Below, piece by piece: positions 24,819-35,146 of a DNA stretch of 64,000 bases. The first letter of the stretch is position 1. Each line of letters opens with the position of its first letter. The notes under the pieces are model-generated. The model worked only from the letters and a program-made list of their open reading frames with translations, was not told where the DNA came from and did no database searches. This DNA is from Paeniglutamicibacter cryotolerans (lineage in GTDB: Bacteria > Actinomycetota > Actinomycetes > Actinomycetales > Micrococcaceae): positions 806,001-870,000 of the forward strand of contig NZ_JACHVS010000001.1 of assembly GCF_014190875.1 (NCBI RefSeq), written 5' to 3'. The position numbers were made by a program, and so were the translations under genes.

Positions 24819-25690
24819 GCCCGTCCATCCCCGAGCGCGAACCGCGCCTCGATACGCGGGCCAGTGAACGCGCCGCCGTGCCGCGGGAGGAGCTCTCCGG
24901 GCTCGGAATCCGCCAGCCTTATCGCAGTGCCGGGCCTTGGCTCTCCCCCGACGCGCTGGCCATGCTGGGACTGTTGGGCCCACGGGCGAGCGTCGGGGTG
25001 TCGGCGGACGGCACGTCCCTGGTGAGCAGGCGAGGAGGCCTGGGAGTCTTCGAAAAGCGCGGCACGGCCCCGGCGCTGGAGGAACTGGTCGCAGCCGATC
25101 TGGCCTCCCGGGACGGCAAGCTGAGCGGCGCAGGACTCCTGTGCACCGGGCCGCTTCGCGATACGGCATCTGCCTGGCGCGTCATGACCCGGCTCGGCGG
25201 CCGGGAGTCGTTGCTGCAGCTGTGGATCGGCACCGCTGGCGACGCGCTGGTCCTGGCCGGACCCTCCTGGCACCAACAGATCCTGGCCGACCGGACCCAG
25301 GGGCCATTCAGCGGACATTCGCAGATCGACTACCTTGTTGCCGGTGAGGCGGCAGGCGTGGTCACCAGCTGGCTCGGCATCGGCCCGTCATGGTTCTGCA
25401 GGGAGCCGGCCTTCTCCATCGACCGCCGACTCTACGACGCGCGGCTCGCCGGCGACCAGGGGCACCCGGGAACCCCTCCCGGGCCTCCGGAGCTTTGGGA
25501 GCATCAGTGGCTGGCCTGGCAGATCGAGGACCAGCGCGGGCTTTCCAGTACGTTCCTCAACGCCGGCCCGGCCGGGCACTTCACCGTGCAGGCCAACGCC
25601 GGGGCAGCAGTGCTGGAACGCGTTCCCGCCCGCAATGTGTACCGCCAGCTGGCCATGTTGCTGGCAGACGGGAAGAGCAGGCTGCGTTAG
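24815..25690 (+). CDS. Hypothetical protein, possibly EspG-like secretion chaperone
   Basis: 291 residues, soluble, ATGA-coupled to the LpqN-like gene. It has no motif I recognise with certainty. Length, the alternating strand-helix layout and the end GPAGHFTVQANAGAAVLERVPARNVYRQLAMLLADGK (in part) resemble EspG proteins, which bind ESX substrates in the cytosol. A frame extending upstream to 24296 is only read-through of the previous gene. Last gene of the 22.4-25.7 kb cassette. Confidence 0.42.
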   Translation: MSPSIPEREPRLDTRASERAAVPREELSGLGIRQPYRSAGPWLSPDALAMLGLLGPRASVGVSADGTSLVSRRGGLGVFEKRGTAPALEELVAADLASRDGKLSGAGLLCTGPLRDTASAWRVMTRLGGRESLLQLWIGTAGDALVLAGPSWHQQILADRTQGPFSGHSQIDYLVAGEAAGVVTSWLGIGPSWFCREPAFSIDRRLYDARLAGDQGHPGTPPGPPELWEHQWLAWQIEDQRGLSSTFLNAGPAGHFTVQANAGAAVLERVPARNVYRQLAMLLADGKSRLR

Positions 25691-25740
25691 CCATCCAGCG
25701 GTTGGCCCAACCAGCACCCCCGCTCCCGATCGGCCGCCTT

Positions 25741-25807
25741 GTCACCGTGTTGAGGAATCACTGGCGATGGTGGAAGCTTGGAGAAAACGCCGAAGCGATA
25801 GGGATCC
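25741..25807 (+). repeat. Second copy of a direct repeat flanking the effector cassette (pxpA leader)
   Basis: This stretch just upstream of pxpA, including AAAACGCCGAAGCGA, recurs in the same orientation at 21613-21679 with roughly three quarters of bases identical by eye. The two copies enclose the TMEM175 remnant and the whole 22.4-25.7 kb cassette. It may contain the pxpA promoter. Confidence 0.65.
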
Positions 25808-25810
25808 ACC

Positions 25811-26569
25811 ATGCCGTCCATCGATCTGAACGCCGACGTCGGGGAGTCCTTCGGCAGCTGGAGCATGGGCGATGACGCGGCCATCTTCGGTTCCGTTTCC
25901 AGTGCGAACATCGCCTGTGGATTCCATGCCGGGGACCCGAGCACCATCGCCACGACAGCACGCGCCGCCGTCACCGCGTCGATCACCATCGGCGCGCACG
26001 TGGGCTACCGCGACCTGGTCGGTTTCGGCCGGCGTTTCATCGATGCCTCCCCCACCGAGCTGGCCGACGACGTGCTCTACCAGCTCGGAGCGCTCTCCGC
26101 CATGGCCCGGGCGGCCGGTGGAAGCGTCAAGTACGTCAAGCCCCACGGCGCCCTCTACAACGCGATAGTGCACCACGAGGCCCAGGCCAGGGCCGTCATC
26201 GACGGGATCAGGGCGTTTGGCGGGGAGCTGCCGGTGCTGCTGCTGCCCGGCTCGATCGCCCTGGAACTAGCGGACAAGGCCGGATTGCGCGGTGTCACCG
26301 AGGCCTTCGCCGATCGGAACTACACCCCCGAAGGCACATTGGTCCCCCGCCGGGACCCCGACGCGCTGCAACACGACCCGGAGGCAGCCACCGTCAACAT
26401 GCTCCGGATGGTCACCGAGGGACGGGTGAAGGCCGTCGACGGGTCGCTGATCCCGATGAAGGCGGAGAGCATATGCGTGCATTCGGACGCCCCGGGCGCA
26501 GTCGCCCTGGCCTCGCACCTGCGTGCCGCCCTGGAAGACGCCGGGGTCCGGATCAACGGCTTCGCGTGA
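25811..26569 (+). CDS. pxpA: 5-oxoprolinase subunit A (LamB/YcsF family)
   Basis: 252 residues. With PxpB and PxpC it hydrolyses 5-oxoproline to glutamate using ATP, clearing this spontaneous product of glutamine/glutamate metabolism. The signature start is [15 protein letters not shown], followed by [21 protein letters not shown] and [19 protein letters not shown] 25811. The stop overlaps the GTG of pxpBC (GTGA). Confidence 0.95.
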   Translation: MPSIDLNADVGESFGSWSMGDDAAIFGSVSSANIACGFHAGDPSTIATTARAAVTASITIGAHVGYRDLVGFGRRFIDASPTELADDVLYQLGALSAMARAAGGSVKYVKPHGALYNAIVHHEAQARAVIDGIRAFGGELPVLLLPGSIALELADKAGLRGVTEAFADRNYTPEGTLVPRRDPDALQHDPEAATVNMLRMVTEGRVKAVDGSLIPMKAESICVHSDAPGAVALASHLRAALEDAGVRINGFA

Positions 26570-28161
26570 GCATCACGGCGATCCACCGTGCCGGTCACCG
26601 TTCGCTGCTCCTGGACCTGTCGGGGCCCGGCACGGCGCTGGCCCTGTCCTCGATGCTGGAGGCCGAGCCCCTGTCCGGACAACAGGAAGTGCTGCCCGGC
26701 GCCGGCTCGGTCCTGCTCTCCTTCGATACGGCTGCATCCGCCCGCCGGGCGGTTCCGGTGCTGCGCACCCTGGACCCGGGCGAGCTGCCCCCGGGTACCG
26801 GGAAGCTGGTCGAGATCCCCGTCCACTACAACGGGGCGGACTTGGACGAGGTCGCGGCGCTGACCGGACTCAGCCGCGAGGCGGTCATCTCCATCCATTG
26901 CGCCCACCCGTGGCTCGCCGTGTTCGGCGGCTTCGCCCCGGGGTTCGCCTACCTGGCAGCAACGGGCGGCGAGTTGTTCGTACCACGACGCGACACCCCG
27001 CGCACCAGGGTCCCCGCCGGTTCGGTCGCCCTGGCTGGCGGCTATTCGGCGATCTATCCGAGTCCATCGCCCGGGGGCTGGCAGCTGGTCGGGCACACCA
27101 ATGCGCGACTCTGGTCACTGGAGCGCGCCGAACCAGCACTGATCCAAGCCGGGAACCGGGTCCGGTTCCTGCCCGCACGCGAGCATCTGCCTCCGCTCCA
27201 AACCCCGGAAAGCCACCCGGAAGGGCCCACCGAGCCCGGTGCCGATGCGCTGGAGGTCTTCGCCTCCGGGTTGCAGTCACTGCTGCAGGATAAGGGCCGT
27301 CGCGACATGGCCGGTATCGGGGTCGGAACCTCGGGCTCGGCCGATGCGGCTTCTGCGGCACAGGCAAACCGACTGGTCGGAAACGATTCCGGGGATGCCG
27401 TCATCGAGAACCTGTTCGGCGGTTTGTCGCTGCGCGCCCACGGTGACCAGGTCCTTGCCGTCACCGGCGCCCGGACCGGGCTGCTGGTCACATCACCCGG
27501 CGAGACCGGCCTGGTATCCACACCCGCCCAGGACGCACCGTTCCTGCTCCCCGACGGGCACCTGCTCACGCTGGGCCCGGCACGGGAAGGGCTGCGCTGC
27601 TATGTGGCTGTCCGCTGCGGATTCAACGAACCGGCGGTGCTGGGCAGCCGCTCGACCGACACGCTCTCGGGCCTCGGTCCGCAACCATTGGTTCCCGGAC
27701 GGCTACTCCCGCTCGGCGCAGCAGCCGGGTCGCGCATCGTGGGCCATCCGGAGCCCGGTACCGTGCCCGAAGCGGGTTTCGCGGAGCCCGTCTTCCTGCG
27801 CGTGATCCCGGGTCCGCGCGATGACTGGTTCGGCTCTGCGGGCCTGGAGCGGCTGTGCGGGCAGGAATGGCTGGTGGATGCTGCTTCAAACCGGGTCGGC
27901 CTCCGCCTGGCGCTGCCCGTGGGCTCGCTGCCGCTGGAACGGATCAGGGCCGGGGAACCGGACAGCGAGGGCATGGTCACCGGCGCGTTGCAGGTGCCGC
28001 CGTCGGGACTGCCCGTGTTGTTCCTGGCCGATCATCCGGTGACCGGTGGCTACCCGGTGATCGGCGTCGTGGCCGAACGCGATGTGTGGACGGCCGCCCA
28101 GTTGCGGCCCGGGACCCGGATCCGGTTTTCCCTGGCAGACGAAGACGCCCCGGTCGAATAA
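26566..28161 (+). CDS. pxpBC: 5-oxoprolinase subunits B and C fused in one chain
   Basis: 531 residues. Residues 1-210 are PxpB (KipI/CT_C_D): [20 protein letters not shown] near residue 110 and [20 protein letters not shown]. Residues about 225-531 are PxpC (KipA/CT_A_B): [22 protein letters not shown] and [13 protein letters not shown] [11 protein letters not shown] near the end. In many bacteria these are two genes; the fusion occurs in actinobacteria and in urea-carboxylase-like proteins. The GTG start overlaps the pxpA stop. The stop lies in the loop of a strong hairpin. Confidence 0.92.
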   Translation: MSITAIHRAGHRSLLLDLSGPGTALALSSMLEAEPLSGQQEVLPGAGSVLLSFDTAASARRAVPVLRTLDPGELPPGTGKLVEIPVHYNGADLDEVAALTGLSREAVISIHCAHPWLAVFGGFAPGFAYLAATGGELFVPRRDTPRTRVPAGSVALAGGYSAIYPSPSPGGWQLVGHTNARLWSLERAEPALIQAGNRVRFLPAREHLPPLQTPESHPEGPTEPGADALEVFASGLQSLLQDKGRRDMAGIGVGTSGSADAASAAQANRLVGNDSGDAVIENLFGGLSLRAHGDQVLAVTGARTGLLVTSPGETGLVSTPAQDAPFLLPDGHLLTLGPAREGLRCYVAVRCGFNEPAVLGSRSTDTLSGLGPQPLVPGRLLPLGAAAGSRIVGHPEPGTVPEAGFAEPVFLRVIPGPRDDWFGSAGLERLCGQEWLVDAASNRVGLRLALPVGSLPLERIRAGEPDSEGMVTGALQVPPSGLPVLFLADHPVTGGYPVIGVVAERDVWTAAQLRPGTRIRFSLADEDAPVE

Positions 28162-28173
28162 CGACCGGGGCGT
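28145..28173. terminator. Bidirectional terminator-like hairpin at the pxpBC stop
   Basis: ACGCCCCGGTCG and CGACCGGGGCGT form a perfect 12-bp stem; the 5-nt loop AATAA contains the pxpBC stop codon. It lies between convergent genes. No T-run is present. Confidence 0.7.
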
Positions 28174-28197
28174 GCCGCGGATACCTCGTGGTTCCGC

Positions 28198-28962
28198 TTA
28201 CTTCTTGGGTACTGCTACCTCCAGGTGGCTGACGACATCGGCCTTGGTGCGCAGGTCATCGATCAGCGACTGCACTGCGGTGTTTTCCTTCTCGTCCAAC
28301 GCCTGCTTCTTGAACGTCGCCTTCACGTCCTTGAACGCCGGGATCTTGGTCTTGGCCCCGGTCGCCGCGTCCGACTGCTCCTGGGCCTGGACTGCAGCAT
28401 CGTAGGCCTTGCGCACTTCCTCGTCGGTGACGGTGAAGGGATCGAACATCTCCTTGATGAGCTTCTGGATCTTGACCTGGCGGACCAGCTGCTCATTGAC
28501 CTGCTTCGCGTCGATGCCCTGCTTCTTCATCGCTTCGAGGAACTTGGCCGAGGTCAACGAACTCGCCTTGGCGATCTCGGCGAGCGCCGCGTCGGTTTCC
28601 TTCTTCGATGCGGTGAGCTTGTGCTTGTCCGCTGCCTGGCTCAACAGTTCGGTGCTGACCATGCCGGTCAGGGTCTGTTCCTTGAGCAGTGCCTGGTCCA
28701 CCGGCTGCCCGGTGGTTGCGGCCTGCGCCGAAGCCTGGCTGAACTGCCCCTCGTAGGTCTTGGTGAACTCGGCCTTGGTGATCGGCACGCCGTCGACCTC
28801 GGCCACCGGATCAGGGATCCCCGCGACATCGGGCGTGGTCGCCTGATCGGTGGCGGGACTGGACGCGGCGGGGGTGGGCGCCGGCTCCGGGGCCGATGAG
28901 CAACCGGCGAGCACCGCCAGGGAGCAGGCTAGGGCCAGGGGCAGCAGCAACTTTTTCAGCAC
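28198..28962 (-). CDS. SurA/PrsA-like lipoprotein (peptidyl-prolyl isomerase N-terminal domain)
   Basis: 254 residues. The lipobox is LAVLAGC with Cys 21, followed by a Pro/Ala/Ser linker. Residues about 50-220 match the SurA N-terminal chaperone region: VAEVDGVPITKAEFTKTYEG at the start and later FTVTDEEVRKAYD. No parvulin PPIase domain follows, so it is probably an extracytoplasmic folding chaperone anchored to the membrane. It converges with pxpBC. Confidence 0.85.
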   Translation of the reverse strand: MLKKLLLPLALACSLAVLAGCSSAPEPAPTPAASSPATDQATTPDVAGIPDPVAEVDGVPITKAEFTKTYEGQFSQASAQAATTGQPVDQALLKEQTLTGMVSTELLSQAADKHKLTASKKETDAALAEIAKASSLTSAKFLEAMKKQGIDAKQVNEQLVRQVKIQKLIKEMFDPFTVTDEEVRKAYDAAVQAQEQSDAATGAKTKIPAFKDVKATFKKQALDEKENTAVQSLIDDLRTKADVVSHLEVAVPKK

Positions 28963-29264
28963 GATCGGACCTTCAGTCAGGCGGTGGGGGACCTGGCGAG
29001 AATATCAGCCGAGACTGGTGGCTCGCTGAATACCCACTGATGGACGCCGGCAGTTGGACACGACATCTCAGCTGGTTGCCGGGTGTCTGATTGAGCATCA
29101 TCTCCACGTCGACTTCCTTGGCCCAGGGCCTACGGGCACTCTCCGATACCGAGGCACACGAACCCTGGAATTCAAGAACTGGCCAATCGTGCGGATGGAG
29201 AACTTCTGCTGCGCATCATTGGCCGACTCGCCAGGTGACAGCGGCGGAGATCCATCCGCGGCGG
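28963..29264. other. 302-bp gap without recognised gene
   Basis: Contains the upstream region of the SurA-like gene and the 3' flank of the csoR-type gene. Short frames of up to 78 codons occur on both strands, but none has a ribosome-binding site or a family pattern I recognise. Confidence 0.5.
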
Positions 29265-29522
29265 TCAGGCCAGTGACATGAACAGCTTTTCCATTTCCTT
29301 GCGGTCCATACTCGGATCCTCGCTGGTCAGGCACTGCTCAAGCCCCGTGGCGATAATCGCGAAACCGGCACGGTCGATGGCCTTGGAAACGGCTGCGATC
29401 TGGGTGACCACATCCTTGCATTCGGCACCCTCCTCAAGCATGCGGGTGACAGCGGCCAACTGACCCTGGGCCCGCTTGAGGCGGTTGATGACCGGCTTGA
29501 GTTCCGTGGGATCGAGCTTCAT
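29265..29522 (-). CDS. CsoR/FrmR-family repressor, CstR-like
   Basis: 85 residues, DUF156 four-helix fold: INRLKRAQGQLAAVTRMLEEG, CKDVVTQIAAVSKAIDRAGFA and GLEQCL. Copper sensors of the family use Cys-His-Cys; here the two Cys are present (in AECKD and LEQCL) but the position four before the second Cys is Gly, not His. A two-Cys site is the arrangement of CstR persulfide sensors. The divergent region holds two G/C-tract operators of the family type. Sensing persulfide rather than copper is therefore favoured, by inference. Confidence 0.8.
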   Translation of the reverse strand: MKLDPTELKPVINRLKRAQGQLAAVTRMLEEGAECKDVVTQIAAVSKAIDRAGFAIIATGLEQCLTSEDPSMDRKEMEKLFMSLA

Positions 29523-29563
29523 GGGGACATTCCTTTTCCTAGTCGTCTAAACCTCCATCAATC

Positions 29564-29600
29564 ATACCCCTGGGGGTAATTTGGATACCCAGCGGGGTAT
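29564..29600. promoter_or_regulatory. Twin CsoR/CstR-type operators
   Basis: ATACCCCTGGGGGTAAT (29564-29580) and ATACCCAGCGGGGTAT (29585-29600) both match the TACCCC-GGGGTA operator class. They lie between the repressor gene and the Cys-rich gene on the other strand, so both can be repressed together. Confidence 0.82.
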
Positions 29601-29680
29601 ATGAGAGGCTGGACGCACCACCGCCCATTCCCCTGGAACGCGGCAGCACTCCATCCACCACCACGCAAGGAGCCCCCCTC

Positions 29681-29854
29681 ATGTGCAGGCCAGTCAAATG
29701 CAAGAAATGCTCGAAGACCACCTGGGCCGGCTGCGGTAACCACGTCCAGGATGTCATGCGGCACATCCCCAAGAACGAGCGCTGCAGCTGCGACCCCAAC
29801 GCGCCCCGGGAAAAATCCGGCGGATGGCTTTCCCGGCTCCTCGGCGGCAGGTAG
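29681..29854 (+). CDS. Cys-rich 57-residue microprotein
   Basis: Starts at ATG 29681, eight bases after AAGGAG. It reads MCRPVKCKKCSKTTWAGC, then GNHVQDVMRHIPKNERCSC and a tail ending SRLLGGR. Seven Cys, one in WAGCGNHV, a pattern I recall from short conserved hypothetical proteins that often accompany CsoR-family genes. Probable metal- or sulfur-binding small protein; no known function. The divergent CstR-like gene and shared operators suggest co-regulation. Confidence 0.75.
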   Translation: MCRPVKCKKCSKTTWAGCGNHVQDVMRHIPKNERCSCDPNAPREKSGGWLSRLLGGR

Positions 29855-29935
29855 CCCACACCTCGACCATCACCCCTCCACCCGGAGATCACCACACGTG
29901 ATGCGAGTCACCAGCAAAGGCTCGTTTGCCGCTAG

Positions 29936-31402
<1,467 letters not shown>

Positions 31403-31723
31403 CGTACCCCCTTCCCGGTTTCCACCGCTCACCCGCCGCCGCTGCCTGCCTTTCCGGCCATGGCGTCCGCGTCCTTCGCCCGGCTTGGACACTCGGCATC
31501 CGGGCCGTATCCGCACCACTAGAAGCACCATCGGCCCGGCCCGTGGCACGCGTCAAGGTGACAGCTCACTGTCGGTTGGATTCTCGCATCCCCTGCTTCA
31601 AAGGAAGCCACCTCGACGCCACCCTGACAACGGTGTGCCCGCACCCCGTGGCATGGACCCCGCACCGGGCCCCCTGCCGGTACAGTCGAGCCTTTACCAA
31701 TCTCATTTTTCAAAGGAGTTTCA
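31403..31723. other. 321-bp gap without recognised gene
   Basis: Holds the leader of the nuclease gene: CAAAGGAGTTTCA just before its TTG start. I see no conserved frame, repeat or RNA structure. Confidence 0.5.
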
Positions 31724-32803
31724 TTGTTCGGGGGAAACAACACGGCAGGGGTCGCCAGGCTCCGGCTTGCCACGGTCGTCGCCACCATGTTCAGCGTCGG
31801 ACTCGTCGCCACGGGCTGTACGACAGCACCGGTACCGACGGCCGACAAGGCCGAGCCACACGCCACCGTGGTTCGCGTGATCGACGGAGACACCATCGTC
31901 GCCGACGTTTCGGGAACCGAGGAAACCATTCGATTGCTGAACCTCGACACCCCGGAAACCAAGGATCCGAGCGTGCCAGTCGAATGCCTTGGCCCGGAAG
32001 CCACGGAATTCATGGAATCCCTGCTGAATCCGGGCGACGAGATCGACCTGGAATACGACGTGCAGCGCCTTGATGCGTACGGCCGCACACTGGCGGGCGT
32101 CTACAAGGACGGCTCCCTGGTCAATGCGGACATCGCAGCGGCGGGTCTCGGCGTGGCGGTGACCTACCCACCGAACGAACGCTTCTACGCCGAGGTGAAG
32201 GCCGCAGAAGCCATGGCACAGAAGGCCGCAGAAGGGCTCTTCAGTCCGGACGTCGCCTGCACCGTTCCCGCCATGGCGACGGCGGTCATCGACGATCTGG
32301 AAAACCTCGAACCGGCCGACCCCGGGTCTTCGGCGTCGGCGGGCAAGGCCTTGGCCGTCGTCTCGGCCGCCGTGGTTGCCGGAAAGGCGAAGAGAGCGGG
32401 CCTGAAGGCCTTGAATACCGCCGATGACGGGGTCCGCGGTGCCGTCTGGGCTACCAGCAAGGGCAGGTACCTGCCAGGGGTCGATTCCGCTCTCGAAGGC
32501 GCGCGGACATTGGAAACCCAGCTGACCAAGGACCTTTCGGTTCTGGCCAAGAAGGAAAAGGCCGAACGCCTGGCAAAGGCCGAGGCAAAGAAGAAGGCAG
32601 AGGCCAGGCAAAAGGCAATCGTGGCCGAGCAGCAAGCAGCGGCCCGGCGCAAGGCAGCAGCCACGAAGCGTTACGTGGCCCCGAAAAAGAGCTACCGGGC
32701 ACCGGCACAACCCCGAAAGCGAAGCACCGGTGGCGGATCATACTCCGGCTACAACGGTCCGCGCTGCTACGCGCCGGGCGGAAAGAGCTGGAGGCCCTGC
32801 TGA
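31724..32803 (+). CDS. Staphylococcal-nuclease-like lipoprotein with Ala/Lys-rich tail
   Basis: 359 residues from a TTG start behind AAGGAG. The lipobox LVATGC puts the lipid Cys at 32. Residues about 45-160 form a thermonuclease (SNase) domain: the catalytic set of SNase D21/R35/E43/R87 corresponds to D56, R70, E78 and R121, with matching spacing. Residues about 270-325 are a charged Ala/Lys/Glu coiled coil, then a Gly/Ser/Tyr-rich end with two Cys (CYAPGGKSWRPC). It is predicted to degrade nucleic acid at the cell surface. Confidence 0.85.
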   Translation: MFGGNNTAGVARLRLATVVATMFSVGLVATGCTTAPVPTADKAEPHATVVRVIDGDTIVADVSGTEETIRLLNLDTPETKDPSVPVECLGPEATEFMESLLNPGDEIDLEYDVQRLDAYGRTLAGVYKDGSLVNADIAAAGLGVAVTYPPNERFYAEVKAAEAMAQKAAEGLFSPDVACTVPAMATAVIDDLENLEPADPGSSASAGKALAVVSAAVVAGKAKRAGLKALNTADDGVRGAVWATSKGRYLPGVDSALEGARTLETQLTKDLSVLAKKEKAERLAKAEAKKKAEARQKAIVAEQQAAARRKAAATKRYVAPKKSYRAPAQPRKRSTGGGSYSGYNGPRCYAPGGKSWRPC

Positions 32804-32924
32804 CCACCAGGCCAGTCCTCCCCGGACACGGGATGCCCACCTGCTCCGCACCGAGCTGACGGCAGCCCCGGCGGAAAACCCCGCGAGCCTTGACCTAGGG
32901 CTGACATGGGGTTGAACTGATCCC

Positions 32925-33728
32925 ATGGCAACAGCTGGCACGGCAATCGAAATAAACGCGCTGCGGGTGCGGCGGGGGAAGACCGAGGTCCTCTCCGGGC
33001 TGGTGCTGAGCGTTCCCGCCGGCGCCGTCGTGGGCCTGCTGGGTCCCAGCGGATGCGGCAAGACCACACTGATGCGCTCCATCGTGGGCACCCAGAAAAC
33101 AGCCGGCGGGGACGTGCTGGTGCTGGGTGAACCGGCAGGCTCCCCCGGCCTGCGCCGCCGGGTCGGTTACATGACCCAACAGGCAAGCATCTACGAAGAC
33201 CTCTCCGTGAGGCAGAATCTGAAGTACTTTGCCCGAGTCCTCTCGACCGGAGCCGAGGACGTAGCCCGGGTGCTCGAGCTGACCGATCTGAGCGCCAAGA
33301 CCGACCAGCTTGCAGCTTCCCTCTCCGGAGGCGAACGCAGCCGGCTGTCCCTGGCGGCGGCGTTGCTGGGGCGTCCCGAGCTGCTGGTGCTCGACGAGCC
33401 GACCGTTGGGCTTGACCCGGTGTTGCGGGCCGACCTCTGGGCCCTTTTTCGTCTGCTCGCAGACGCCGGAACCACGCTGCTGGTATCGAGCCACGTCATG
33501 GACGAGGCGACCCGTTGTGACAGGCTGCTGCTCATGCGCGAGGGCACGATCATCGCCGACGATTCGCCCGACGGACTGCTTGAATCCACCGGAACAAGCA
33601 CCGCCGAGGCAGCATTTCTCGCCATCATCGCTCAGGACGGGAGCCGCAAACCGCCACCGAAGGAGCAGGTCGCCGCACCTCCGCCTCCGGCGCCCCGGCA
33701 CCGCCTCAGCGAAGGCGACACGCCATGA
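32925..33728 (+). CDS. ABC transporter ATP-binding protein
   Basis: 267 residues. Walker A GPSGCGKTTL, Q-loop region YMTQQASIYEDLS, signature LSGGERSRLSLA and Walker B LLVLDEPTVGLDP are complete. The C-terminal 40 residues are Pro-rich. Its stop overlaps the start of the ABC-2 permease (ATGA). Drug or lipid export type; substrate unknown. Confidence 0.93.
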   Translation: MATAGTAIEINALRVRRGKTEVLSGLVLSVPAGAVVGLLGPSGCGKTTLMRSIVGTQKTAGGDVLVLGEPAGSPGLRRRVGYMTQQASIYEDLSVRQNLKYFARVLSTGAEDVARVLELTDLSAKTDQLAASLSGGERSRLSLAAALLGRPELLVLDEPTVGLDPVLRADLWALFRLLADAGTTLLVSSHVMDEATRCDRLLLMREGTIIADDSPDGLLESTGTSTAEAAFLAIIAQDGSRKPPPKEQVAAPPPPAPRHRLSEGDTP

Positions 33729-34459
33729 ACGCCTCCGGGACGCTAGCCACCGCTGGTCGGGTGTTGAACCAGATCCGGCACGATCCGCGCACTATCGGGC
33801 TGCTGCTGCTGGTGCCCAGCCTGCTCATTGGCCTGGTTGCCTGGATCTTCACCGACACCCAGGTCTTCTCGACCATCGGGCCGGCGATGATTGCACTTTT
33901 CCCCTTCATCATCATGTTCCTGGTCACCAGCATCGCCACCCTGCGTGAACGGCGCAGCGGCACCTTGGAACGGTTGCTGAGCATGCCGCTGGGCAAGGGC
34001 TCGTTCATTCTGGGTTATGCGTTGGCGTTCGGCCTGCTGGCAGTGGTACAGACAGGCATTGCCGTCTGGTTTTCAGTGGGTTTCTGCGGGCTGGAGATCA
34101 AGGGCCAAATCTGGCTGCTCTTTGCCGTGGCAGTGGCAGATGCTCTGCTGGGAACGGCATTGGGCCTTTTGGCCAGCGCCTTTGCCCGTACCGAATTCCA
34201 GGTCGTGCAGTTCATGCCGGCCTTTATTTTCCCGCAGATCCTGCTTGGCGGGATCTTCCTGCCCCGGGACCAGATGCCCGCGGTCTTGGAGACAATCGGC
34301 GACTGGCTTCCGCTCTCCCACGCCATCGACGCGTTGACGGCGACGGCCGATAACTCGCAGGACGCCGGCTACATCGGCGTCCGGCTCCTGTTCATCGGCG
34401 CATGGATCATTGGATCGCTAGTCCTCGGTTCGGTGACCCTGCGCCGGCGTACCGCTTAA
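33725..34459 (+). CDS. ABC-2 type permease
   Basis: 244 residues with six membrane helices. LRERRSGTLERLLSMPLG is the cytoplasmic coupling segment of ABC-2 (YhfI/DrrB-like) permeases and LLGGIFLPRDQMPAVLETIGDWLPLSHAIDAL, in part, the late conserved loop. It forms an exporter with the preceding ATPase. No regulator is adjacent on the same strand. Confidence 0.9.
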   Translation: MNASGTLATAGRVLNQIRHDPRTIGLLLLVPSLLIGLVAWIFTDTQVFSTIGPAMIALFPFIIMFLVTSIATLRERRSGTLERLLSMPLGKGSFILGYALAFGLLAVVQTGIAVWFSVGFCGLEIKGQIWLLFAVAVADALLGTALGLLASAFARTEFQVVQFMPAFIFPQILLGGIFLPRDQMPAVLETIGDWLPLSHAIDALTATADNSQDAGYIGVRLLFIGAWIIGSLVLGSVTLRRRTA

Positions 34460-34483
34460 GCCGGGGTCGCCATTGCTCGCTGG

Positions 34484-34978
34484 CTACAGCCAGGGTGCGG
34501 TGCCCTGCGAATGCTCGAATACCAACGAGGTCTGGGTACTGGCCACCGCGGGGTTCGCCGACAGGTTATCGAGCACGAACTGGCGCACGTCATCCGAATC
34601 GCGCACGGCCACATGGATCAGGAAATCATCGGTGCCACCCAGGAAGAACAGCTGGGTGACGCCGGGCTTGGCCCGCATCTCCTCTGAGAAGGCGCCCATC
34701 AGGTGCCTTGCCCCGGGCCGGATCCGCACGAAGATCAGCGCCTCGAGCGCATGGCCCAGAACCTCGGGGGCCACCTCGACGGTGAATTTGCGAATCACCC
34801 CGGCCGAACGCAGCGCGTTGAGCCGGGCCAGGCAGGTGGAGGGGGCGATGCCGAGCTCCTCGGCCAGGGAGTTGTTGGTCCGGCGGGAGTTCTCGGTCAG
34901 CATGCGCAGCAGACCACGATCGATGTCATCCAGCTCGACGGGAGCCCGGCCCCTGATTTTCTTCGACGCTGCGGGCAT
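34484..34978 (-). CDS. aldR: Lrp/AsnC-family regulator of alanine dehydrogenase
   Basis: 164 residues. The N-terminal helix-turn-helix is LDDIDRGLLRMLTENSRRTNNSLAEELGIAPSTCLARL, in part; the C-terminal RAM domain includes VLGHALEALIFVRIRPG and GVTQLFFLGGTDDFLIHVAV. It is divergent from ald across about 170 bp, the known arrangement of AldR-ald in actinobacteria, where alanine modulates activation. Confidence 0.88.
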   Translation of the reverse strand: MPAASKKIRGRAPVELDDIDRGLLRMLTENSRRTNNSLAEELGIAPSTCLARLNALRSAGVIRKFTVEVAPEVLGHALEALIFVRIRPGARHLMGAFSEEMRAKPGVTQLFFLGGTDDFLIHVAVRDSDDVRQFVLDNLSANPAVASTQTSLVFEHSQGTAPWL

Positions 34979-35146
34979 TTTCGTACCAACTTCCGTAGGA
35001 ATTCAACTATTTCATCATAAACCCCTACGAATATCAGCCGATGGGTACAATCAGCCGTAGAAAGCCCAGGATCGGGCCAGGAAGTTCAGTTCGGATTTAT
35101 CTACCATGAAGCCCCGGGCCACGCCCGGGTCGGCCAGGAGCAGCGC
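34979..35146. promoter_or_regulatory. Divergent aldR-ald control region
   Basis: Contains CCGTAGGAATTC (34993-35004) and the opposed element CCCTACGAAT (35023-35032), plus CCGTAGAAAG near 35053, spaced like the multiple half-sites used by Lrp-type regulators. Exact promoter elements are not clear. Confidence 0.45.

Noticed and set aside
29091..29276. 61-codon plus-strand frame (Ser/Thr-rich) upstream of the CsoR-type gene
   Set aside because: No ribosome-binding site or similarity I can name; probably random or decayed sequence.
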